Of a stretch of DNA of 10,991 bases, positions 5,785 through 10,885 are shown piece after piece. This DNA is from Acidobacteriaceae bacterium. GTDB taxonomy: Bacteria; Acidobacteriota; Terriglobia; Terriglobales; Acidobacteriaceae. The notes below the pieces were generated by a model, which was not told the DNA's origin, made no database searches, and saw only the letters and a program-made list of their open reading frames with translations. Location of the stretch: contig JARLFX010000401.1 in the NCBI GenBank assembly GCA_031296355.1, positions 1 to 10,991 of the forward strand, read 5' to 3'. The position numbers and the translations under genes were made by a program. Positions within the stretch are counted from its first letter, which is position 1. Each line of letters opens with the position of its first letter.

Positions 5785-6734
5785 CCGGTGTGAACCCGGT
5801 TCCGCCCATCGTTCTTGCTGGCATACATCAGCGTGTCCGCGCGGCTCACCGCCTGCTCGCAGCTCTCATGCTTCTGCAGCAGCGTTGCACCCAGCGATGC
5901 CGTCACCCGCAGCATCTCGTCCTTCACTGGCATCATCGACTCTGCGATCAGCATCTGGCAGCGGTTCGCCACCATCTTCAGTGACTCTTCCGTCACATCG
6001 CGCGCCACCAGCAGAAACTCGTCGCCACCCCATCGCCCCACAATATCGCCGGGCCGCACCGCGCGCACCAGCATTTCGCTGATGGTCTTCAGCGCCTGGT
6101 CTCCCACCGCGTGGCCATACTGGTCATTCACCTTCTTGAACTCGTCCACATCCACCAGCACAATGCCATACACCCGGTCGAACTCCTCCACCTCCTGGAT
6201 CGCCTGGATCACTTTGCGTTCCAGGTAGCGCCGGTTCGCCACTCCGGTCAGCGCATCGCAATACGCCAGGTTCTCCAGCTCTCCCGTCTTCCGCTCCAGC
6301 GTCTTCATCGCGCTGATGTCGCTGAACACCTCCACCGCGCCAATCACCACGCCTTCCTCATTTTCAATCGGAGACACACGCACACACACCGGCACCCGAT
6401 GCCCCTTCTTGTGCCGCAGAAATACATTCGCCTCGCGCCTCGCGCCGTCCGCCAGCGTCTGGTGCAGCGGGCAGCCGTCCGCGCACAACGCGCACCCCGC
6501 CTCCGTCACATGCATCAGCAGATTGTCATAGCAGAACCGCCCCAGCATCTCTTCGGCGGTATACCCCGTCATAAACTCCGCGCCCAGGTTCCAGTAGGTG
6601 ATCCTGCGCTCCTCATCCACAAAGTAGACGCCGTCATACAGGCTATCCAGCAGACTCGCGTAAAAGGAGTCGCTCGACTTCACCACCGCATTCATAAAGA
6701 CGCGCGATGGCCGTACAGTGTTGGAGGTGGACAT
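5781..6734 (-). CDS. PAS-GGDEF diguanylate cyclase
   Basis: A 317-residue soluble signalling enzyme predicted to make cyclic di-GMP from two GTP. Residues ~22-140 form a PAS sensor domain (LLDSLYDGVYFVDEERRITYWN onward) and ~155-317 a GGDEF domain. The active-site loop is WGGDEF, with GGDEF at ~236-240, and RPGD at ~227-230, five residues before it, fits the product-inhibition I-site, so activity and feedback control are both plausible. The PAS domain contains a Cys81-X2-Cys84-X3-Cys88-Pro cluster, a recurring feature of PAS-GGDEF proteins whose ligand is unclear. No membrane segment or signal peptide is seen. The ATG at 6734 is preferred over TTG at 6746 because GAGG lies six bases upstream of it. 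The gene is convergent with arsC and divergent from ctaB; a link to arsenic is not implied. Confidence 0.93.
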   Translation of the reverse strand: MSTSNTVRPSRVFMNAVVKSSDSFYASLLDSLYDGVYFVDEERRITYWNLGAEFMTGYTAEEMLGRFCYDNLLMHVTEAGCALCADGCPLHQTLADGARREANVFLRHKKGHRVPVCVRVSPIENEEGVVIGAVEVFSDISAMKTLERKTGELENLAYCDALTGVANRRYLERKVIQAIQEVEEFDRVYGIVLVDVDEFKKVNDQYGHAVGDQALKTISEMLVRAVRPGDIVGRWGGDEFLLVARDVTEESLKMVANRCQMLIAESMMPVKDEMLRVTASLGATLLQKHESCEQAVSRADTLMYASKNDGRNRVHTG

Positions 6735-6973
6735 GGGAGACCTCAATCGGAGAAGTAAGCTGCTGGGCCCATCGGCATCTCGCCGCCTCTTATCCCTCGC
6801 TGGCGCGGCATAGTGCAGAGTTTTTACTGCTGTTTGATGTTATCGCACCCATAACACTGCCCTGTCTCCTCCCAAAGCCCCTTTTCGCCAAAGCCGCCCC
6901 TGCCTTTCCGCTGCCTCTCCCGGACTGTTATCCTTAAGCCCTGCGAGCCGTTCGGTGTGCTCACTCCTTTCAC
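6735..6973. other. Divergent intergenic region without clear signals
   Basis: This 239-bp space between the PAS-GGDEF gene and ctaB must hold both promoters. I found no sigma70 pair good enough to report and no ribosome binding site just before ctaB. Short open frames here have no recognisable content. Confidence 0.5.
6741..6744 (-). promoter_or_regulatory. Shine-Dalgarno GAGG deciding the start of the PAS-GGDEF gene
   Basis: On the minus strand GAGG ends six bases before ATG 6734. The alternative TTG at 6746 would overlap this site and adds only four residues. Confidence 0.6.
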
Positions 6974-7945
6974 ATGCCCGTGCTTCGTACCCAGCTCGAT
7001 AGCCCAATCGCCGCACCGGCCACCGCCGCCGATACCGCCGCGCGCCCCTCTCTCATCGCCGATTACGCTGAACTCTTCAAGCTCCGTGTCACCACCATGA
7101 TCGTCATCACCGGCGGCGCCGGCTTCTATCTCGCCTCGCTCAAATCCGGCATCAGCAGCTTCAACCCCGGCCTGCTCCACGCCCTCAGCGGCATCGCCAT
7201 CGTCTCCTGCGGAGCCAGCGCGCTCAACCAGGTCCTCGAACGCCGCATTGACAAGCTCATGCACCGCACCATGAACCGTCCACTCGCCGCCGGCCGTTTC
7301 AGCCTCGCCCACGGCCTCTTCATGGGCTTCGCCACCATCTTTCTCGGCTCCCTCTGGCTCGCGCAGATGAACGTCATCACCGGCCTGCTCACTCTGCTCA
7401 CCGCCATCTTCTACGTCGCCATCTACACTCCGCTCAAACGCATCACCACGCTCGCCACCTTCTTCGGCGCCTTCCCCGGAGCCATGCCGCCCCTCCTCGG
7501 CTGGACCGCCGCCCGCGGAATCATCGAGTGGCCCGCCGTCGCACTCTTCGGCATCCTCTTCGTCTGGCAGTTCCCTCACTTCATGGCCATCGGCTGGATG
7601 CACCGCGAAGAATACGCTCGCGCCGGCATCAAGGTCCTCCCCGTCACCGAGCCCGACGGACGCTCCACCGTATTTGAAGCCCTGGCCTACGCCGTGCTCA
7701 TGATTCCCGTCAGCCTCACGCCCTGGTACCTGCACATGACCGGATGGCCCTATGCAGTGGTCGCCGTCCTGCTCAGCGGCGGCTATCTCTTCTACACCAT
7801 TCGCTTCGCCCGCATTACCACCGTCCCCCCGGCAGAGTCGCTCGCCATCGCGCGCACCCTGCTCAAGGCCAGCGTCATCTACCTGCCGCTTCTGCTCGCA
7901 GCCATGATGGCCGATGCAAAAGGAAGGATGATTCTTTTCCCATGA
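6974..7945 (+). CDS. ctaB: Protoheme IX farnesyltransferase (heme O synthase)
   Basis: A membrane prenyltransferase of the UbiA superfamily that adds a farnesyl group to heme B to make heme O, needed for heme O- or heme A-containing terminal oxidases. The 323-residue product has a cytoplasmic N-terminal tail and about nine hydrophobic segments. The first Asp-rich motif, NQVLERRIDKLMHRTMNRP (residues ~85-103), has the N-X3-E-X3-D and M-X-RT-X2-RP pattern of the family. The second conserved region, LKRITTLATFFGAFPGAMPP, lies at ~155-175. WQFPHFMAIGW in the middle is also typical of heme O synthases. The ATG is not preceded by a clear ribosome binding site. Its stop overlaps the next gene's start as ATGA, so translation is probably coupled. 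The cyoE name is equally used. Confidence 0.95.
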   Translation: MPVLRTQLDSPIAAPATAADTAARPSLIADYAELFKLRVTTMIVITGGAGFYLASLKSGISSFNPGLLHALSGIAIVSCGASALNQVLERRIDKLMHRTMNRPLAAGRFSLAHGLFMGFATIFLGSLWLAQMNVITGLLTLLTAIFYVAIYTPLKRITTLATFFGAFPGAMPPLLGWTAARGIIEWPAVALFGILFVWQFPHFMAIGWMHREEYARAGIKVLPVTEPDGRSTVFEALAYAVLMIPVSLTPWYLHMTGWPYAVVAVLLSGGYLFYTIRFARITTVPPAESLAIARTLLKASVIYLPLLLAAMMADAKGRMILFP

Positions 7946-8505
7946 CCAAGCCCTCTCGCATCTCCGGCCCCGCCGAACCCCTGCGCACGCCGCCCGCCAT
8001 CATCGCCGCCATCATCCTCGTCAGCGCCGCCGCCAGCGCGCTCATCTGCTGGCTCGTCTACTTCCACGCGCCGCTCGATGTCTCCGGCACCCAACTCCAC
8101 TTCCTGCCCGCCGTCAACGCCGTGCTCAACGCCTTCGCCGCCGTCGCCCTTCTCTTCGGCCTCTTCTACATCACGCGCGACGCCATCCGCCAGCATCGCG
8201 CGTCCATGTTCACAGCCTTCTTCTTCTCGTCCATCTTTCTCGTCTCCTACCTCACCAACTTCACCCTGCACGGCGAAACCAAATTCGACCGCCTCAATCC
8301 CTGGTGGCCCGTCTACTGGCCCATCCTCGCCTCGCACATCGTGCTCTCGATCTTCGCTCTGCCCCTCATCCTGATCACCTTCTTCTTCGCACTCACTGGC
8401 CGTTTCCCCGCGCACCGCAAGATCGCCAAGTGGACCTTCCCCATCTGGCTCTATGTCTCCGTCACCGGCGTGATCGTCTATCTCATGCAGGCGGCCTGCC
8501 GCTGA
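7942..8505 (+). CDS. DUF420 membrane protein, likely oxidase maturation (CtaM/YozB-like)
   Basis: A 187-residue DUF420 protein with five hydrophobic segments at roughly 18-40, 55-77, 88-105, 125-150 and 165-183. Conserved histidines stand at or near membrane edges: His53 in QLHFLPAVNA, His85 in RQHRASMF, His110 in FTLHGETKF, His132 in ASHIVL and His158 in AHRKIAKWTFPIWLYVSVTG. A member of this family, CtaM of Staphylococcus aureus, is needed for maturation of the heme A-type oxidase; transfer of that role here is inference, supported by the ATGA overlap with heme O synthase. The start at 7942 is chosen because of this overlap; the frame remains open upstream inside ctaB but that part is a shadow. 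A weak AGGAAGG lies 13 bases upstream. Confidence 0.88.
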   Translation: MTKPSRISGPAEPLRTPPAIIAAIILVSAAASALICWLVYFHAPLDVSGTQLHFLPAVNAVLNAFAAVALLFGLFYITRDAIRQHRASMFTAFFFSSIFLVSYLTNFTLHGETKFDRLNPWWPVYWPILASHIVLSIFALPLILITFFFALTGRFPAHRKIAKWTFPIWLYVSVTGVIVYLMQAACR

Positions 8506-8506
8506 C

Positions 8507-8764
8507 ATGGTCATCTCACCCCGCACCGTGAAGCCCATCCCGCCAGACACTCTCACCCTGCTTCGTTCCGGCGGAGCCATCCTCGCGGCAGGCATTCTCT
8601 CTGCGCTTCTCACCGCCACCGTTCTAGGCGGCATCGGCCCCCAGGGCCCCCACACCAACCTCGGCTGGCTCTTCCTGATGATCGCCCTCGGCTGCCTCCC
8701 CTTCGGCACATTGCTCCTCGCCCTCGGCTTCGCCAAATGGTTCGGCCACCGCCACGTTGAATAG
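8507..8764 (+). CDS. Small two-helix membrane protein, unknown function
   Basis: An 85-residue product with two hydrophobic segments at about 20-42 (LRSGGAILAAGILSALLTAT) and 52-76 (LGWLFLMIALGCLPFGTLLLAL), joined by a short Gly/Pro loop GGIGPQGPHTN. The C-terminus is basic and His-rich (KWFGHRHVE). I do not recognise a family. The ATG begins one base after the DUF420 stop, so the gene is the third member of the oxidase-maturation operon and is probably translated by coupling. C/G-ending codons match its neighbours, which supports a real gene. A role in cytochrome oxidase assembly is only a guess from position. Confidence 0.7.
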   Translation: MVISPRTVKPIPPDTLTLLRSGGAILAAGILSALLTATVLGGIGPQGPHTNLGWLFLMIALGCLPFGTLLLALGFAKWFGHRHVE

Positions 8765-8823
8765 TTCTTACCCTCCCTTCTGATTGTCATTCTGCTTTGG
8801 GTTTGTCATTCCGCTTTTTGAGT

Positions 8824-8861
8824 TTGTCATTCTGAGCGCAGCGAAGAATCTGCTTCTCGCT
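8824..8861 (+). repeat. GTCATTCTGAGCGCAGCG repeat, full copy A
   Basis: A 38-bp unit starting TTGTCATTCTGAGCGCAG and ending ATCTGCTTCTCGCT, identical to the unit at 8904-8941. ATTCT and AGAAT form the outer stem. GA faces GA inside it, and a GC-GCA-GC hairpin caps the fold. Confidence 0.85.
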
Positions 8862-8878
8862 CATCCTTGCAAGTAGTC

Positions 8879-8906
8879 CAAGGTCAAAAAATCGAATTTT
8901 GACTTG
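8879..8906. repeat. AT-rich hairpin between two identical repeats
   Basis: CAAGGTCAAAA and TTTTGACTTG pair around AATCGAA with one bulged G; the core GTCAAAA/TTTTGAC is perfect. It lies between copies A and B of the GTCATTCTGAGC repeat and the right arm runs into copy B. Confidence 0.65.
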
Positions 8907-8941
8907 TCATTCTGAGCGCAGCGAAGAATCTGCTTCTCGCT
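8904..8941 (+). repeat. GTCATTCTGAGCGCAGCG repeat, full copy B
   Basis: Identical over 38 bp to copy A, 80 bp downstream of it, in the same orientation. Confidence 0.85.
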
Positions 8942-8946
8942 TTTAT

Positions 8947-8985
8947 TTGTCATTCCGAAGCGTAGCGCGCGGAATCTGCTTCTCG
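8947..8985 (+). repeat. GTCATTCCG variant repeat, copy C
   Basis: The outer stem is changed on both sides relative to copies A and B: ATTCCG pairs with CGGAAT, and the inner loop is GC-GTA-GC. The tail ATCTGCTTCTCG is conserved and is followed by CTTTGCTTTTG, the same unit that is expanded at 88-363. Confidence 0.8.
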
Positions 8986-8997
8986 TCTTTGCTTTTG

Positions 8998-9040
8998 TTT
9001 GTCATCCCGAGCGAAGCCGAGGGACCTGCTTCTTGCTCAT
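8998..9040 (+). repeat. GTCATCCCG variant repeat, copy D
   Basis: TTTGTCATCCCGAGCGAAGC opens the copy. CCC pairs with GGG, again with both arms changed from copies A and B. The tail reads ACCTGCTTCTTGCTCAT. Confidence 0.75.
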
Positions 9041-9054
9041 CGCGCCTCAGAAGT

Positions 9055-9086
9055 GGGTGCCCCAGGTCTCGTTTTTGAGACCTGGG
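9055..9086. repeat. GGGTGCCCCA-type hairpin repeat, copy 2
   Basis: The head GGGTGCCCCA runs into a perfect 10-bp stem CCCAGGTCTC (9061-9070) and GAGACCTGGG (9077-9086) around GTTTTT. No T-tract follows the stem. Confidence 0.8.
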
Positions 9087-9136
9087 TTCGCAGGATGTCG
9101 GCAGTTCCCCATACATCCAAACCCACCACCAAATCG

Positions 9137-9178
9137 GGTGCCCCATTCATCACGCGGTTTCATCGCGGGATGAGTGGG
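9137..9178. repeat. GGGTGCCCCA-type hairpin repeat, copy 3
   Basis: CCCATTCATC (9142-9151) pairs with GATGAGTGGG (9169-9178) with one T-G pair. An inner CGCG/CGCG stem forms around GTTTCAT. The head is the same as in the copies at 1638 and 9055. Confidence 0.75.
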
Positions 9179-9200
9179 CCATCGTCGCGCAAACCGGGGT

Positions 9201-9229
9201 CCCCGGCGAACGCACTTTGTTCGCTGGGG
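9201..9229. repeat. CCCCGGCGAA hairpin repeat
   Basis: CCCCGGCGAA (9201-9210) pairs with TTCGCTGGGG (9220-9229) with one mismatch around CGCACTTTG. It begins immediately after the sequence GGGGT and is followed by GGAAGCTGC. I saw one copy in this window. Confidence 0.65.
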
Positions 9230-9269
9230 TGGAAGCTGCGACCGTTCTTGCTGTTGTTTGTTTTACCGT

Positions 9270-9299
9270 CGTCATCCTGAGCGCAGCGAAGGACCCCAG
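9270..9299 (+). repeat. GTCATCCTGAGCGCAGCG repeat, copy E
   Basis: CGTCATCCTGAGCGCAGCG keeps the core of copies A and B, but the stem is TCCT/AGGA and the usual ATCTGCTTCT tail is replaced by CCCCAGT. Confidence 0.75.
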
Positions 9300-9363
9300 T
9301 AGCCGCTTTTATCGCTGCACAATATCCAACCCCACGAAGGCCGTTGTCTCTGCTTTCGTTAAG

Positions 9364-9416
9364 GGCACGGCTTCAGCCGTGCCGTAAAGCCTCAGCACAG
9401 AAAAGGGCTTCAGCCC
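9364..9416. repeat. Composite double-hairpin repeat (GGCTTCAGCC family), copy 2
   Basis: GGCACGGC (9364-9371) and GCCGTGCC (9376-9383) pair perfectly around TTCA. After a ~20-bp spacer, GGGC (9405-9408) and GCCC (9413-9416) pair around TTCA, followed by CTGAGG. The spacing and order match the composite at 372-425, while the first stem differs in sequence on both arms. Confidence 0.8.
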
Positions 9417-9441
9417 CTGAGGGCAATCTTTCCTCAACGAA

Positions 9442-9478
9442 TGAACTACAGAAGCGCAGTAGACATATACTGGGCCTG
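9442..9478 (+). promoter_or_regulatory. Possible promoter of the Sel1-repeat gene, leaderless
   Basis: TATACT (9466-9471) is a near-consensus -10, and the expected start falls on the G of the GTG start codon at 9478. The -35 is weak (TGAACT at 9442-9447, 18-bp spacer). No ribosome binding site precedes the GTG. Confidence 0.4.
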
Positions 9479-10491
9479 TGAAAAACACAGACACATCCAA
9501 AGCCAAAGCTGCGCGTCTCCGCCTGCTTGGCATCAAGACCGCTGACGCAGGGTCTTGCCGCAGAGGATTCAAGTTGCGTCTAGCTGCCGCCAAGCTGGGC
9601 GATGAAGAAGCGCAGGTCTCCGTCGGCTACGATCTCGCATACGGCATGCTCGGTAAGGCAAATCCAGACGAAGCTCTTCTCTGGTGGAAGCGTGCTTATC
9701 GCCAAGGCTCTTGGGCTGCTGCGTTCAATCTGGGCATGTTCTTCCGTGACGGAAGACGCTGGACGCAGGCCTTGACGTGGTTCGAGCGCGCCGTCGAAGC
9801 TGGCGATAAAGACGGCCTGATTGAGATCGCAAAAATCCACCTCCGTTATGGCGGAGATCGTAAATCCGGTCTGCGCTATCTGAAGCGTGCCGTTGCGGCC
9901 AAACCTCAACTCACCGATCAAGCGCGTCTGGATACCGAGCGCATCATCAAAGAGCAAAAAGCATTATCCCCCGGCGATCTCATATACAGCGAAGCAGACC
10001 TTCTCGATGAACGCCGGCAATATGCCAAGGCATTTGCCTTACTCCTAAGGGGAGCAAAAGCGGGCAATGCCACCTGCCAGTGCCGTCTTGCCGACTACAT
10101 GTCGTACGGACGCAGAGGTGTCTCCGCTGACCCAACACAGGCTATTTACTGGTACAAGCAGGCCTACAAGCGCGGCAATACTACCGCGGCCCATAACTTA
10201 GCCATCGATTATCTCCGCGACAAAAAAGTGGATGAGGCATACCGATGGTTTGAGCGTGCAGTCAAAGGAGGTGACAGATCCTCCCACCTTCGACTTGCAA
10301 AAATCTGGCTTTATGAGCGCGACAACAAACCAAAGGCAATCGAGCATCTTCATACCCTATTTGCTGGCAAGCTCTGGGAGGTAGGCGAAAATGATCGCGA
10401 TGAAGCGAGGACCATGCTGCGACGTTTGCTCTTGCAGCGCAAGCCCCCAACCACGCACCGCCCAAAACCTTCCGCCCCACGGACCCCATAG
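9478..10491 (+). CDS. Sel1-like/TPR-like repeat protein
   Basis: A 337-residue soluble protein built of Sel1-like helical repeats, which usually act as protein-binding scaffolds in signalling or secretion. No signal peptide or enzyme motif is visible. Two similar modules of ~100 residues are evident. Residues ~37-139 contain LLWWKRAYRQGSWAAAFNLG, WFERAVEAGD and LRYLKRAV. Residues ~192-295 contain IYWYKQAYKRGNTTAAHNLA, WFERAVKGGD and IEHLHTLF. A charged linker containing several acidic residues lies between them, and the last ~17 residues are Pro/Lys/Arg-rich (RKPPTTHRPKPSAPRTP). The start is GTG. Codon use looks less GC-biased than in the neighbours (many CGT, GAA, AAA, GCA), and repeat-rich, gene-poor DNA lies on both sides, so an accessory origin is possible. 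No partner is indicated by neighbours. Confidence 0.82.
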   Translation: MKNTDTSKAKAARLRLLGIKTADAGSCRRGFKLRLAAAKLGDEEAQVSVGYDLAYGMLGKANPDEALLWWKRAYRQGSWAAAFNLGMFFRDGRRWTQALTWFERAVEAGDKDGLIEIAKIHLRYGGDRKSGLRYLKRAVAAKPQLTDQARLDTERIIKEQKALSPGDLIYSEADLLDERRQYAKAFALLLRGAKAGNATCQCRLADYMSYGRRGVSADPTQAIYWYKQAYKRGNTTAAHNLAIDYLRDKKVDEAYRWFERAVKGGDRSSHLRLAKIWLYERDNKPKAIEHLHTLFAGKLWEVGENDRDEARTMLRRLLLQRKPPTTHRPKPSAPRTP

Positions 10492-10571
10492 AGCCCCCAA
10501 GCATCATCCATGCAACTACCGTGCGTCATCCATGACCCACCCATAAACCGTCCATAAAAAAACACGCAAAA

Positions 10572-10605
10572 CCAAACTTTCTCTGGAAAGTTTGGCGTAC
10601 TTTCC
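10572..10605. repeat. Two overlapping, mutually exclusive hairpins
   Basis: CCAAACTTTC (10572-10581) pairs perfectly with GAAAGTTTGG (10586-10595) around TCTG. The same right arm can instead pair in GGAAAGT (10585-10591) with ACTTTCC (10599-10605) around TTGGCGT. On the minus strand the first stem is followed by TTTTGCGTGTTTTTTT, so a minus-strand terminator is possible, though no minus-strand gene lies nearby. Confidence 0.6.
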
Positions 10606-10682
10606 ATCCAAAATCGCTACAATTAATACAGCAAGTAAATTCCATACGTACCGGGCCATACCTCTAACCCATTGCGAATGAA

Positions 10683-10760
10683 ATATTTACCCGTAAATAT
10701 CCTGTTTCCAAATATTTAGCCATAGCCTCATTGCCTAAGTACCTGCAAACAAGATATTTA
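10683..10760. repeat. Three ATATTTA boxes, the first in a perfect inverted repeat
   Basis: ATATTTA followed by C or G and C occurs at 10683, 10712 and 10754, in the same orientation. The first is part of ATATTTAC-CC-GTAAATAT (10683-10700), with perfect 8-bp arms. The local AT content is much higher than in the genes. They may be regulator sites for ssb or plain AT-rich spacer. Confidence 0.45.
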
Positions 10761-10786
10761 GCATTTCACCGGGGGAGGGGGTACCC

Positions 10787-10827
10787 CAGGGAAAATCTGT
10801 TCCCTGTTCCCTAATTCCTGTTCCCTG
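10787..10827. repeat. TTCCCTG heptamer repeat with a complementary CAGGGAA
   Basis: TTCCCTG occurs at 10800-10806 and 10821-10827, with TTCCCTA at 10807-10813 and a shortened TTCCTG at 10815-10820. CAGGGAA (10787-10793) can pair with either complete TTCCCTG unit. It ends about 58 bp before ssb. Confidence 0.6.
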
Positions 10828-10885
10828 TTTTCCACCGCGCCTCTGCTATTCTTCCCCCTACGTCACATCTACGGAGACAAGCGCA

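Larger units (their letters stand above)
8765..9477. other. Repeat island of stem-loop elements, no gene
   Basis: This 713-bp non-coding stretch holds truncated and full GTCATTCTGAGC-type repeats, an AT-rich hairpin, two GGGTGCCCCA-type hairpins, a CCCCGGCGAA hairpin and a GGCTTCAGCC composite, placed head to tail. Short open frames crossing it are translations of these repeats. Truncated heads of the first family (TTGTCATTCTG, TTGTCATTCCG) are visible at about 8784 and 8803. Confidence 0.8.
10492..10885. other. Non-coding region upstream of ssb
   Basis: No gene is seen. In order it contains two CATCCATG direct repeats (about 10503-10534), alternative hairpins (10572-10605), an AT-rich part with three ATATTTA boxes (10683-10760), a G-rich palindrome GGGGTACCCC (10777-10786) and a heptamer repeat (10800-10827). 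Confidence 0.6.

Noticed and set aside
6824..7735. 303-aa acidic minus-strand ORF
   Set aside because: It is the Glu/Asp/Gly-rich shadow of GC-rich ctaB codons. The ctaB reading has clear family motifs.
7744..7941. N-terminal extension of the DUF420 gene
   Set aside because: It lies inside ctaB in another frame, and the ATGA overlap and family length support 7942.
7879..8790. 303-aa minus-strand ORF antisense to DUF420 and the small membrane protein gene
   Set aside because: It has the same acidic shadow composition and crosses the ends of two well-supported plus-strand genes.
8824..9040. CRISPR-like array of direct repeats
   Set aside because: Copies vary in stem sequence, spacing is irregular (80, 43 and about 51 bp between starts), spacers contain other hairpins, and no cas gene is near.
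9061..9086. Rho-independent terminator
   Set aside because: The stem is strong but is followed by TTCGCAGG and not by a T-run, and its head is shared with other dispersed repeats.
10771..10786. G-quadruplex upstream of ssb
   Set aside because: Only two long G runs are present, followed by a C run that favours a simple palindrome.
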